Part shown: positions 23,470 to 32,414 of the stretch, piece after piece | Position numbering within the stretch: position 1 is the first letter of the stretch | How the letters are laid out: each line of letters opens with the position of its first letter | From: CAYSZB01 sp964435475 | GTDB lineage: Bacteria; Chloroflexota; Anaerolineae; Anaerolineales; Anaerolineaceae | NCBI GenBank assembly: GCA_964435475.1 | Contig: CAYSZB010000013.1 | Span: 1 to 44,657 of the forward strand | Reading direction: 5' to 3' | DNA length: 44,657 nucleotides | The notes under the pieces: generated by a model | Databases searched by the model: none | Told to the model about the DNA's origin: nothing | What the model saw: the letters and a program-made list of their open reading frames with translations, nothing else | Program-made: the position numbers and the translations under genes

Positions 23470-24819
23470 ATGAATGCACAACAAGCTTGGCAGGCAACTC
23501 TCGGTCAACTACAAATGGAAATGTCCAAGGCCTCTTTTGATACATGGGTCAAAAGCACCGAACTGATCAACTACGATGAGTCAGGGGGCATTTTTCATGT
23601 TGGGGCACAGAATGCCTACGCCTGCGATTGGCTTGACAGCCGTTTGAAAAGCACCCTGATCAATAAACTGACCGGTATGATGGCGCGCCCGGTGGCAGTT
23701 GAGTTCAAGGTCTGGTCTGCCCCGATTGTTGAATTTGTGGACCAGCAGCCCGTCACCAATTCCAACATGGACATCCTGGAGCAGCCGCGAATCGATTCAC
23801 GTTTGAATTCAAAGTATCGCTTTGATAATTTCGTAGTTGGCACCAATAACCGCCTGGCACACGCTGCCTGCATGGCAGTTGCCGAAAGCCCGGCGCGGGC
23901 ATACAACCCCCTGTTCCTCTATGGCGGTGTTGGCCTGGGTAAAACTCACCTGCTGCATGCTATTGGCAACACTGTGCGGGCAGCCGGCTTGCAGGTGCTC
24001 TACGTTTCCTCAGAAGAGTTTACCAACGACCTGATCAATGCCATACGTACCAAGGCAACCTCATCTTTTCGCGAAAAATACCGCCAGGTGGATGTCCTGC
24101 TGATCGATGATATCCAGTTCATTGCGGGCAAAGAATCCACCCAGGAAGAGTTCTTCCATACTTTCAACACCCTGCATAGCCAGGATAAACAGATCGTTAT
24201 GACTTCCGATCGACCACCCAAAGCCATGGTTACACTCGAGGATCGCTTGCGTTCGCGCTTTGAATGGGGATTGACCGCTGACGTGCAGGCACCGGATTTT
24301 GAAACCCGCCTGGCAATTCTGCGGGCAAAGGCAGAAAGGGCGGGCAGGGAAGTGCCGGCTGAGATCCTTGAGTTGATCGCCCGCCAGATCCATTCCAACA
24401 TCCGTGAACTGGAAGGTGCACTCAACCGCGTTTTGGCGTATGCAGATCTCAGCAATACGCCGTTAAGCATGAGCCTGGCGAGTATGGCTTTGACCGACCT
24501 GCTCCCGCAACACAATGACCTGACGCCCAAAGATGTTCTGACTACCGTATCAAAATTCTTCAATGTACCCTCCGAACGCATCCTGGGCCGCGACCGCAGC
24601 CAGGAGGTAGCCTTGCCCCGCCAGGTTGCAATGTACCTTATGCGTGAACAAAGCGGTGTTTCTTTGCCTCGTATTGGCGAAGAATTGGGCGGTCGTGATC
24701 ACACAACGGTAATGTATGCCTGCGACAAGGTGGCTGATCTGATCGAGCGGGATGATAAATTACGCAAACAGGTGATGCAGATTAAAGAGTTGTTATACGG
24801 CCAGGCTGTAATGGCATAA
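23470..24819 (+). CDS. dnaA: Chromosomal replication initiator DnaA
   Basis: This 449-residue AAA+ initiator opens the replication origin. Domain I (about 1-85) begins AWQATLGQLQMEMSKASFDT. The AAA+ domain has YGGVGLGKTHLL as Walker A (about 151-162) and LLIDDIQFIAGK as Walker B (about 211-222). Domain IV ends with the DNA-binding signature GRDHTTVMYAC (about 413-423). The ATG at 23470 is chosen over one at 23425 because GGAG lies about 10 bases upstream and the protein then begins like other DnaA proteins. dnaN and recF are not beside it. Confidence 0.98.
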   Translation: MNAQQAWQATLGQLQMEMSKASFDTWVKSTELINYDESGGIFHVGAQNAYACDWLDSRLKSTLINKLTGMMARPVAVEFKVWSAPIVEFVDQQPVTNSNMDILEQPRIDSRLNSKYRFDNFVVGTNNRLAHAACMAVAESPARAYNPLFLYGGVGLGKTHLLHAIGNTVRAAGLQVLYVSSEEFTNDLINAIRTKATSSFREKYRQVDVLLIDDIQFIAGKESTQEEFFHTFNTLHSQDKQIVMTSDRPPKAMVTLEDRLRSRFEWGLTADVQAPDFETRLAILRAKAERAGREVPAEILELIARQIHSNIRELEGALNRVLAYADLSNTPLSMSLASMALTDLLPQHNDLTPKDVLTTVSKFFNVPSERILGRDRSQEVALPRQVAMYLMREQSGVSLPRIGEELGGRDHTTVMYACDKVADLIERDDKLRKQVMQIKELLYGQAVMA

Positions 24820-24847
24820 TTCTTTATGCAAATCCAGGGGGAGGAGG

Positions 24848-24878
24848 GAACAGGCGATCCATAACGGGTCGCCTGTTC
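24848..24878. terminator. Terminator between dnaA and polA
   Basis: GAACAGGCGATCC (24848-24860) pairs with the right arm 24866-24878 through 13 pairs with one T-G wobble and a 5-base loop. The T-run after it is short. It lies between convergent genes and could serve both. Confidence 0.7.
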
Positions 24879-24891
24879 TGTTTAATGAAAA

Positions 24892-27684
24892 TTATTCCAT
24901 TGGTTCCAGTTCGCCCCAACTGGCACCGGAGCGTGCATCAGTGGTGATGGGGACGGACATGCTGTAGGCATTTTCCATGACCTGTTTGACCAAAGCAGCG
25001 GTCTGGGTCAATTCGGCTTTGGGCACCTCCAGGATCAGTTCATCATGTACCTGCAATAGTAATTTAGCGCCAAGGTTAGCCTTCTCCAATTCGTCGGGCA
25101 GCCTCAGCATTGCTAGTTTGATGATATCGGCGGCAGTACCCTGGATGGGCGCATTGATCGCCTCCCGCTCTTCACGTTGGCGCAAGGCATAGTTGGTGCC
25201 GCTTTTGAGGTTCGGGAAATAGCGCCGCCTGCCCAACAGTGTTTCCACGTAGCCTTGCTCTGTGGCGGTTCTGCGGGTTCCGTCCAGGTAAGCTTTTACG
25301 CCCGGGAAACGGGCAAAGTACGCCTTTACAAAATTCTCGGCTTCAGCCAATGTCAGGTCTGTGGAACGCGTCAGTCCGAACGGGCTCATACCGTAGATAA
25401 GGCCGAAGTTTATCGCCTTGGCATGTCGCCTCTGGTCCTTGGTGACCCTGGCAAGCGGAACATCGAAAATTGCAGCAGCGGTGGTGGCGTGAATATCCTG
25501 TCCTTCACGGAAGGCATTCATCATTTCCTTATCCTGTGCCATGTGGGCTACAATGCGCAGCTCGATCTGAGAGTAGTCCACCGCCAGCAGCAGGGTCCCG
25601 GGGGCAGCCACAAAACCAAAGCGCACCTTGCGGCCTATTTCGGAGCGGGTGGGGATGTTCTGCAGGTTGGGGTCCGAAGATGCCACACGTCCTGTCACCG
25701 TGCCAGTCTGGTTAAATGAGGTGTGCACTCGTCCGGTTTGTTTGTTGATCTGCAAAGGCAGCGAATCAACGTAAGTGGATTTGATCTTGGCGATCTCACG
25801 GTATTCCAACACCAGGTCGACCAGCGGGTGCTGTCCACGCATGTCTTCGAGCACTCCAGCTGCCGTGGAGAGGAATCCGCTGCTGGTTTTACGAGCCCGA
25901 TCCGGTGGTTCCAGTCCCAGACGCTTGAAGAGGACGTCCGAAAGCTGCTGGGTGGAGTTGATGTTAAATGGTTCCCCTACCATGCCATAGATTTTGTACT
26001 CAATGTCGAGCAAGCTGGTTTCCAGTTCTTTGGCAAACTTGTCAAAATAGGCTTTGTCCAGGCTGATGCCAGCTTCTTCCATTTGTGCCAGTATCGGCAC
26101 AAGGGGCATCTCGACTTCTGAGAACAGTCTTTCTGCCTTTACCTGGGCAAGCTCTTTATGCAAGACCTCATACAAACGCAGTGTGATCACTGCATCCGCT
26201 ACCGCATACCCTGCAGCCTGGGCAATAGGCACAGCTTCCATCGATATTTGCGATCTGCCAGAGCCGATCAGGGCTTCAATATGGGTCATTTCATAACCCA
26301 GCCTGACCCATGCCAGGTTCTTCAAACCAAGGTTGCGCGAATCAGGGTTGATCAGCCACTCAGCGATCATCGTGTCAAAGGTCACGGGTTTCACGTCAAC
26401 CCCGACCCGTTTCAAGATCATCAGGTCGAATTTGGCATTATGGGCGACCTTGGCGATCTTGTGGTTGGCGAGTGGTTCCTTGAGCGCATCAACTGCCTGT
26501 TGCAGGGGAAGTTGCTGCCCTTGCAAGTGGCCAAGGGGGATGTAATAGCCTTCACTTTTAGTTACAGCCAACGATATGCCGACCAGTTTGGCTTGCATGG
26601 CATTTGTACTGTTTGTTTCGGTGTCAAAAGCGATCATAACCGACTGGTTAAGTGTCTCAACACAACTCTTAAGTTTCTCCGGGGTATCAATGATATGGGT
26701 GATTATGTCACTATCTTTGGTACCTGCTTCGTCAACCGTTACGCCCTCGCCAAAAAGTGCCATCTGCTGCCCGGCTGTTTCAATCGGTTTGATTTTCTTT
26801 ACCACCGTGCCCAGCTTGGTGATCAGGGTGCGGAATTCGAGTTCTTTAAAGAGCTTTTCAACTGCGTTGGGATCAAAACGGTTGGTGCGTGCTTGTTCAA
26901 GATCAAGATGGATATCGAGGGTCGTGACAATGCGAGCCAGTTCCTGGCTGAGGTAAGCATTGTCTTTATTGGCTGCCAGGGCTGTTTGTGCCCTGCCGCT
27001 TATCAGGTCAATATTTTCATAAATTGCATCAAGGGTTTTGTATTGCGCCAGCAGGCTCACAGCCGTTTTCTCACCGATGCCCCTCACCCCTGGAATATTG
27101 TCTGATGTGTCACCCACCAGGGCTTTGTAGTCTACCACCTGCTCGGGTGTGACGCCCAGTTTGCGCACCACATCCTCGGGAAAGTAATCTTCAGAATCGC
27201 TCAGTTTCTGAGTGGGCAGCGATACCACCACCCGTGGTGTCACCAATTGCAGCAGGTCGCGGTCTCCGGTGATGATTTTAACGCCCAGTCCCTTTTCTTT
27301 GGAGGCCCAAACTGCCAGGCTGCCCAACACGTCATCTGCCTCATAGTTCTGCACCTCAAGGCGAGGGATGTTGAAGGCATCGACCATTTGCCGCATGCGC
27401 TCCACCTGGGGTTTAAGGTCTTCCGGCATTTTTGCGCGGGTTGCCTTGTAGCCATCATAACGTTCATGGCGAAAAGTTTTGCCTGTGTCGAAGGCCACTG
27501 CCAGGTAGTCCGGGTTCTCCTGTTCCAGAATACGCAGCAGGACACTGGTAAAGCCATACACCCCGGCGGTTGGCTCACCTGAACTGGTGGTCCAGCGGGA
27601 AAAAGCGGACCCCCCGGCGGTCAGCGCAAAGTAAGTGCGGTAAGCCAGGGCATGACCATCAATCAAATAAAGGATTTCGGGCAT
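24892..27684 (-). CDS. polA: DNA polymerase I
   Basis: This 930-residue polymerase fills gaps in repair and removes RNA primers. The 5'-3' nuclease fills about 1-290 (LIDGHALAYR, VAFDTGKTFRHE, ITGDRDLLQLV). The 3'-5' exonuclease (about 335-510) is intact: FDTETNS for Exo I, HNAKFDLM for Exo II and YAVAD for Exo III, so proofreading is expected, unlike in Thermus Pol I. The polymerase domain has DYSQIELR (motif A), RRHAKAINFGLIYGMS (motif B, O-helix) and VHDELILE (motif C). The length is normal. It lies downstream of the roadblock-like gene, with 84 bases between. Confidence 0.98.
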   Translation of the reverse strand: MPEILYLIDGHALAYRTYFALTAGGSAFSRWTTSSGEPTAGVYGFTSVLLRILEQENPDYLAVAFDTGKTFRHERYDGYKATRAKMPEDLKPQVERMRQMVDAFNIPRLEVQNYEADDVLGSLAVWASKEKGLGVKIITGDRDLLQLVTPRVVVSLPTQKLSDSEDYFPEDVVRKLGVTPEQVVDYKALVGDTSDNIPGVRGIGEKTAVSLLAQYKTLDAIYENIDLISGRAQTALAANKDNAYLSQELARIVTTLDIHLDLEQARTNRFDPNAVEKLFKELEFRTLITKLGTVVKKIKPIETAGQQMALFGEGVTVDEAGTKDSDIITHIIDTPEKLKSCVETLNQSVMIAFDTETNSTNAMQAKLVGISLAVTKSEGYYIPLGHLQGQQLPLQQAVDALKEPLANHKIAKVAHNAKFDLMILKRVGVDVKPVTFDTMIAEWLINPDSRNLGLKNLAWVRLGYEMTHIEALIGSGRSQISMEAVPIAQAAGYAVADAVITLRLYEVLHKELAQVKAERLFSEVEMPLVPILAQMEEAGISLDKAYFDKFAKELETSLLDIEYKIYGMVGEPFNINSTQQLSDVLFKRLGLEPPDRARKTSSGFLSTAAGVLEDMRGQHPLVDLVLEYREIAKIKSTYVDSLPLQINKQTGRVHTSFNQTGTVTGRVASSDPNLQNIPTRSEIGRKVRFGFVAAPGTLLLAVDYSQIELRIVAHMAQDKEMMNAFREGQDIHATTAAAIFDVPLARVTKDQRRHAKAINFGLIYGMSPFGLTRSTDLTLAEAENFVKAYFARFPGVKAYLDGTRRTATEQGYVETLLGRRRYFPNLKSGTNYALRQREEREAINAPIQGTAADIIKLAMLRLPDELEKANLGAKLLLQVHDELILEVPKAELTQTAALVKQVMENAYSMSVPITTDARSGASWGELEPME

Positions 27685-27768
27685 CGTAACCTCGTTTCTT
27701 TACTACTGCCCCCGCAGGGTCAGATTGATCTGTGACAATATTATAGCTGATGGTAAAACTTGTGAACG

Positions 27769-28974
27769 TCAGTGTGAAAGTCGGTCTTTAGCCATCATGA
27801 TGACCAATGACTGGGTTGAATATTGCTGGTTTTTCTTGTCAACCAGGTAGGAACTGGACCAGTAATCAAGGATTTGGTTGTCACCGGCAAGGGCTGGAAA
27901 GTCATGGAAGATTTGGCTGCTTGTCTCCTCGCGCATCAACTTGAGCATACCCTGGATTGCATATTGGGGAAAGTCCACCAGGCACCACTTCAGGTAATCC
28001 GGCCTCACGGCCAGCATGCACAGTCGCCACCCATAGGTTTTGCAGGTCTCTGGCACCCAGCGGCGAAGACGGAGAGCCAGTTCACCCAGGATATATTGGC
28101 TTTTATCCTTTGGAACCAGGTAAAAAGTGGTGATCTCTTCTTCCACATCTATGGGTCCGGTGATCTTGGGCTTCTGGGTGAGGTCTGTTGTCCCGGGTAT
28201 TATAGCTTGAGGTTTAGTTTCTGGATCCCAGGATTGAATGGAGGATTCTTCTTGTTGAAGCGTTCCTGTTGGCTGAATGTCAGGAGTCTGTAAGCTCAGG
28301 ATTCCGGGTTGGGTGTCACTCTCAAGCAGATGCCAATCATTTTCTTCCATTGGTATGCAATTTTCTGAAGGATCGTTCGTGTTTTGATATATTCCGCCTT
28401 GCCCCAGCTCATTAAGACCCATGATCTCAATTAATGGCGATCCCGCCAACAGCCCGTTGGCAATTGGTTCCCCGCTTTGTGCAGTTTCCTCAGGTTCTGG
28501 CCTGGATCCGAATACCTCTGGCATTGGTTTTTCGTCTTCAGGTGTGATTTTGTGCTGCTGATGATACCAATCAGTTAATGATGCGTCCATGACCGACCCT
28601 TCCAATGATTCTGACAGGAAATTGTTCAAGCCTGTACTGACACAGGCGGTTTGATAAGCGACTATATCAATGGGTGTTTCTAAAGCAAAAACCATGCACA
28701 GCAAACCCTCCTGGCTAACAGGTAAAGACTGGATGATCACCGCTTCGTTGTCAAGTTCAGTAGTTAAGAACTGGGATGGCTCAAGAATATCCAGGTGATT
28801 ATTGGTGGAAATTAGGATTTCATGTAGTTGTTGCAAACCGTTTTCACTGACCTTGCCATGACTGGACACTTCCCCAACTGCCGAGATGTAAGCGACAGCC
28901 AGTATGGGTTTGCCTTCCACGAGTGTTGCAAGGTCAGCATCCGTTATCGTTTTTGAATTCTTTTCATTGCTCAT
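27769..28974 (-). CDS. Roadblock-like protein with degenerate Y1-transposase-like domain
   Basis: This 401-residue protein is not one I can name. Residues about 15-125 look like a roadblock/LC7-type fold (AVAYISAVGEVSSHGKV then alternating strands and a long helix). Residues about 130-275 are a Pro/Gln/Glu-rich linker. Residues about 279-401 resemble IS200/IS605 Y1 transposases: TYGWRLCMLAVRPDYLKW sits where the family has a GW-x-MPDHVHLL block, MREETSSQIFHDFP where it has LKG-SS, and YWSSSYLV where it has W-x-x-GYFV. The HUH histidines are replaced (PDYLKW) and the catalytic Tyr position near the end is occupied by SLVIMMAKD. It therefore looks like a domesticated, non-catalytic relative. 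It lies between polA and glycan genes. The roadblock call is weaker than the transposase-like call. Confidence 0.6.
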   Translation of the reverse strand: MSNEKNSKTITDADLATLVEGKPILAVAYISAVGEVSSHGKVSENGLQQLHEILISTNNHLDILEPSQFLTTELDNEAVIIQSLPVSQEGLLCMVFALETPIDIVAYQTACVSTGLNNFLSESLEGSVMDASLTDWYHQQHKITPEDEKPMPEVFGSRPEPEETAQSGEPIANGLLAGSPLIEIMGLNELGQGGIYQNTNDPSENCIPMEENDWHLLESDTQPGILSLQTPDIQPTGTLQQEESSIQSWDPETKPQAIIPGTTDLTQKPKITGPIDVEEEITTFYLVPKDKSQYILGELALRLRRWVPETCKTYGWRLCMLAVRPDYLKWCLVDFPQYAIQGMLKLMREETSSQIFHDFPALAGDNQILDYWSSSYLVDKKNQQYSTQSLVIMMAKDRLSH

Positions 28975-29056
28975 CTTGTAATCAGTTGCAATAAGCTTGC
29001 CAGCCTGACTACATTTATCTTGACTAGGGGGTTAACTGGGTTGGGCGTTTACCTGG

Positions 29057-30286
29057 CTAATGAAGCAAGTCCAGGTAGAATTTCCGGATTCCGGGCATGG
29101 TGGCAGTACGGCTTGCCCGGGTGATGACAAGGTCGCGGTTAAACCTGGCTGCTTGTTCCCGAAATCCAGGCGAACTGGCTGCAAGCATGATGGCATCAGC
29201 CAGGGCTTGCGGATCCTGCGGGTCCACCAACAAGCCATTTTCACCGGGTGTGATCCATTCGCGCATTGATGGGATATCACCTGCAATGGGGAAACACCCA
29301 CAAGCCATGGCTTCGAGCAGCGAATTGGGCGTGCCGTCATGGCTGCTGGGGGAAATGTACAGGATACATTGTTTATTCAATGCCCACAACTCAGACTGGC
29401 TAAGCAAGGGTAAAATGATGACCTGGTCTCGGATGCCACATTGCTCAACCCAACCACTGGCTTCACCCCCTGCCAATCCTGGACACACAAATTTCAAGCC
29501 GGGCAGCTTGTCCCGAACCAGGTTAACGGCTTTGATGAACACGTCCTGGTGCACCGAGCCGGGGCGGTATCCCCGTGAATTGATTGCCAGTAATTGACCA
29601 GGTTCTAAACCGATTTTCTGCAGGTCAAAAGATCCTGCATTGGTGGAATTAATTGCATCAAGGTCCAACCCACCTGAGCCCGGCACATGCAGGGACGGTT
29701 TGCGTTTATCAAATCCCCACTCTTTTGCCAGGAGTATATCCCTTCGTGTATCACTCATCAGCCCATCAGCCCTAAATAAGCAAGCGCGGGTAAGTTGGGT
29801 CATTGAGAGTGTTTTCCCTGCATGCAGTGTCAGGTCATTACCCCACGTTGAAATGACCAGGGGAATACCTTGTGGGGTGGCACTTGCCAGCATGCCCTCG
29901 TATGGGATGCGCAGGGCATGCACCAGGTCGGGATGGACAAGATCAAATAACTTTACGAACTGGCGCTTCCTGATGTTCACTGAAATGGGTCCAAGGCAGT
30001 AACGCATGGCACTAAACAACCCCGGTCGCTTATTGATCACCTTTTTCAGGCGGGTCTTAAAACTTTGTTTTTGTCCCGGGTTGGCGGATGGCGTCTGGCT
30101 GGCGAACTGGCCAAAGGCAACCGGGAGCACACTGAAAAAATCCAGGTCACCAGGTTCTTTACAAGGGTATGTCGAAACCAGGCTGACTGTGAATTCCAGC
30201 GCCTGCAGCGTCCTGATCCATGACAGGGTGGTTGGACTGCGTCCATCAGCAACCAGGAGGATATGCAAATGATCTTTTACTGTCAC
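29057..30286 (-). CDS. GT4 family glycosyltransferase
   Basis: This 409-residue GT-B enzyme moves a sugar from a nucleotide donor to a growing glycan. The N-terminal domain begins LHILLVADGRSPTT. The C-terminal donor site has SPSSHDGTPNSLLEAMACG (about 306-324), with the E-x7-E-like motif of GT4, and NGLLVDPQDPQALADAI. Its start overlaps the stop of the next upstream glycosyltransferase by 4 bases, so translation is coupled. It is the last gene of the polysaccharide block; donor and acceptor are unknown. Confidence 0.9.
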   Translation of the reverse strand: MTVKDHLHILLVADGRSPTTLSWIRTLQALEFTVSLVSTYPCKEPGDLDFFSVLPVAFGQFASQTPSANPGQKQSFKTRLKKVINKRPGLFSAMRYCLGPISVNIRKRQFVKLFDLVHPDLVHALRIPYEGMLASATPQGIPLVISTWGNDLTLHAGKTLSMTQLTRACLFRADGLMSDTRRDILLAKEWGFDKRKPSLHVPGSGGLDLDAINSTNAGSFDLQKIGLEPGQLLAINSRGYRPGSVHQDVFIKAVNLVRDKLPGLKFVCPGLAGGEASGWVEQCGIRDQVIILPLLSQSELWALNKQCILYISPSSHDGTPNSLLEAMACGCFPIAGDIPSMREWITPGENGLLVDPQDPQALADAIMLAASSPGFREQAARFNRDLVITRASRTATMPGIRKFYLDLLH

Positions 30287-31389
30287 TTCACCCTGCCTTG
30301 GGCGTAATGGATAGCTTCCAAAAAAACTGCCACCATCGCTTCCAGGTTGATCTCCTCATTTACCATGCGGTAGGACTCGACGCCCATCTGCCTGAGCCGC
30401 GGGATGTCCCGCAGTGCTTCCGCCAGGGTGTTCGACAATGCATCGAGGTCACCGGGAGAGACTTGCCAGCCATTTTGGGACTTCACCAGGTTGCCTTGTG
30501 TTCCATCTGCTTCGGCAACGATGACGGGCAGGGCGTGGCTCATGGCTTGCTGTATCGCCAAACCACCAGTACCCGGCAGGACGAACAGGTCTGCCTGTTC
30601 AAAAAGGTCATCCAGTTCATCGCCAAATTTCGCTCCAGTAAAGACCGTTGCCGGATAGATCTTTTGGGCGATGATCTCAAGCCTGCTGCGTTCCTCGCCG
30701 TCTCCCACGATCCACAACCCGGGTTGCAGGCTGGTGGGCAGGTTTGCACAGGCATGGATGAGGTTTTCAACCCGTTTACGCGCCTGGAGGCGACCGACAA
30801 AGAGCACTTTTACCTTACCTTGTGGTACCATCGGTCTTTGTGGAGCTGGCTTTTGGGGTCGCGCAGTGACTGCGTTGACTGCCACAAAGATCGACTGGGG
30901 ATCCAGTCCAATTTGTGTATATTCGTGAGCGCCAGTTTTGCTGTAGGTGATCATGACATCAAATTGCTTGATAAAATGGCGGCGGGAAAATTCACTGAGA
31001 CGATCAAACCACCCGCTCGAGGGTCTCGCCCCCAATCCCCAACCAATGACGGGTTTGTGATGGCGATGCATCCAGGCAACCGCCCGCGGTGTACTAAGAT
31101 AGCGCGGGTTGGCTTCGACTATTAAAACATCAGGCTGCCAATCGATTAACCATTGTGTTAAACCGGGTTGCCGGCAGGCATATGCCTTTCCTTTGAACAA
31201 GTGCAGGTTTTTCGTTTGCACCCAGTGCACTCCGCTGATTGTTTCTGCCTCGGCAATGTTTTCACCACCCCTGGCTTGCCCACTGAGCAGGCTCAATCCG
31301 CCCTCACATTGCCCTGCCAGCATCTGGAAGAATGGCACACGGTAGGTTGGTAAGACTCTTTGAATGATTCCCAGGCGACCTTCGAACAT
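30283..31389 (-). CDS. GT4 family glycosyltransferase
   Basis: This 368-residue protein has a GT-B fold. KVLFVGRLQARKRVENLI (about 188-205) opens the donor domain, then WIVGDGEER, and FVLPGTGGLAIQQAMSHALPV (starting near 273) takes the place of the EAMA motif with Q in it, a common GT4 variation. It begins 2 bases after the upstream transferase ends and overlaps the next one by 4 bases. It probably adds one residue of the same repeat unit. Confidence 0.87.
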   Translation of the reverse strand: MFEGRLGIIQRVLPTYRVPFFQMLAGQCEGGLSLLSGQARGGENIAEAETISGVHWVQTKNLHLFKGKAYACRQPGLTQWLIDWQPDVLIVEANPRYLSTPRAVAWMHRHHKPVIGWGLGARPSSGWFDRLSEFSRRHFIKQFDVMITYSKTGAHEYTQIGLDPQSIFVAVNAVTARPQKPAPQRPMVPQGKVKVLFVGRLQARKRVENLIHACANLPTSLQPGLWIVGDGEERSRLEIIAQKIYPATVFTGAKFGDELDDLFEQADLFVLPGTGGLAIQQAMSHALPVIVAEADGTQGNLVKSQNGWQVSPGDLDALSNTLAEALRDIPRLRQMGVESYRMVNEEINLEAMVAVFLEAIHYAQGRVK

Positions 31390-31391
31390 GA

Positions 31392-32414
31392 TTATCCTAA
31401 AAGCACATCCAGGTAAGCCTTGGTCATTTGGTCGAGACCGAATGCTTCCTCTGCCCGTTTTCGGGCTGATTCCCTGAATGGGCGATTGTTCTTCAAAATT
31501 GGAAGAGCGGCGGCAGCCAGGGATTTCACATCCGGCGTCTCCAGCTGCCAGTGATTGCTGCCATACGGCACGATCGCGCCGGCTTTTTTGCCCACCAACT
31601 CTTTTAATGCCCCGGTGTCATATGCCAGGATAGGTAAACCGCAAGCCATTGCCTCGATCACGCTGTTGGGGCAGGCTGCATTCAGGTCAGCGGAGTAAAG
31701 CGCATGGGCACTGCGGTCCAGGGCGGGAATTCCCTCAGGCGGGATGACGCCCAGCCACTGCATCGTGATATTGGTATATCTCTCGATATAATATTTCTTG
31801 ATCGTTTCTGAGACATCGCCGGCAATGCACAATTCAACCGGCAATTGGTGTTCATTTTGCAGTGTGGCAACCAGTTGGGCAGCCATGTCCAGTCCCCTGG
31901 AATAAAGCCCGCTGAGGTGTCCCTCAACCAGTAAAATCCTGTAGCGATCAACCGGAAGGGTATGGTCGCCTTCAGGCGTGAACCGCTCCAGGTCAACGCC
32001 ATTGTGGATCACACGAAATTCCTTATTCACTTTCCCATGCTCTTTATCCCACCACCAGTGGCTGAATTCACTTTGGTAAGCAATGCGCTCACAAACATAA
32101 CGGCGTATATAACTTAGCAGCATGTTGGCGGTTTCACTGCGCAGCCAGGCTTTTGGATCAGTCTTAACTACCCTGTGTAGCCAGTTCATGCCATTGAGGC
32201 GTTGCACAATGCGCACACCTCTACGTCGCGTGGTAAGCAGCTTGGGAACCTGGCGCGTGCCCCCGATGACCAGGATGGCATCGTTGTTCTTGTCTAATGG
32301 ATCAAATGAATAATTGACCTTGTTTTCGATCAGTCCCTGGATGAATTTTCTTTGAAAGGATGCCATCCCACCCACACCCTGCAGGTAAGGCAGCATGCAG
32401 ACTTGGTGGCTCAT
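31392..32414 (-). CDS. GT4-like glycosyltransferase
   Basis: This 340-residue protein starts MLPYLQGVGGMASFQRKF, typical for GT4 proteins that grip the acceptor near the N-terminus. RVIHNGVDLERFTPEG (about 148-163), YRILLVEGHLSG and PNSVIEAMACGLPILAYDTG (about 250-269) mark the donor-binding half. Its ATG overlaps the stop of the WecB-like epimerase by 4 bases, which ties its use to ManNAc or ManNAcA production. Confidence 0.87.
   Translation of the reverse strand: MSHQVCMLPYLQGVGGMASFQRKFIQGLIENKVNYSFDPLDKNNDAILVIGGTRQVPKLLTTRRRGVRIVQRLNGMNWLHRVVKTDPKAWLRSETANMLLSYIRRYVCERIAYQSEFSHWWWDKEHGKVNKEFRVIHNGVDLERFTPEGDHTLPVDRYRILLVEGHLSGLYSRGLDMAAQLVATLQNEHQLPVELCIAGDVSETIKKYYIERYTNITMQWLGVIPPEGIPALDRSAHALYSADLNAACPNSVIEAMACGLPILAYDTGALKELVGKKAGAIVPYGSNHWQLETPDVKSLAAAALPILKNNRPFRESARKRAEEAFGLDQMTKAYLDVLLG

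Noticed and set aside
26158..27105. Long plus-strand ORF of 315 codons inside polA
   Set aside because: It is antisense to the intact 3'-5' exonuclease and nuclease domains of polA and has no family motif or ribosome site.
30220..31125. Plus-strand ORF of 301 codons within the glycosyltransferase genes
   Set aside because: It is the complement of two clear GT4 genes and shows no independent motif.
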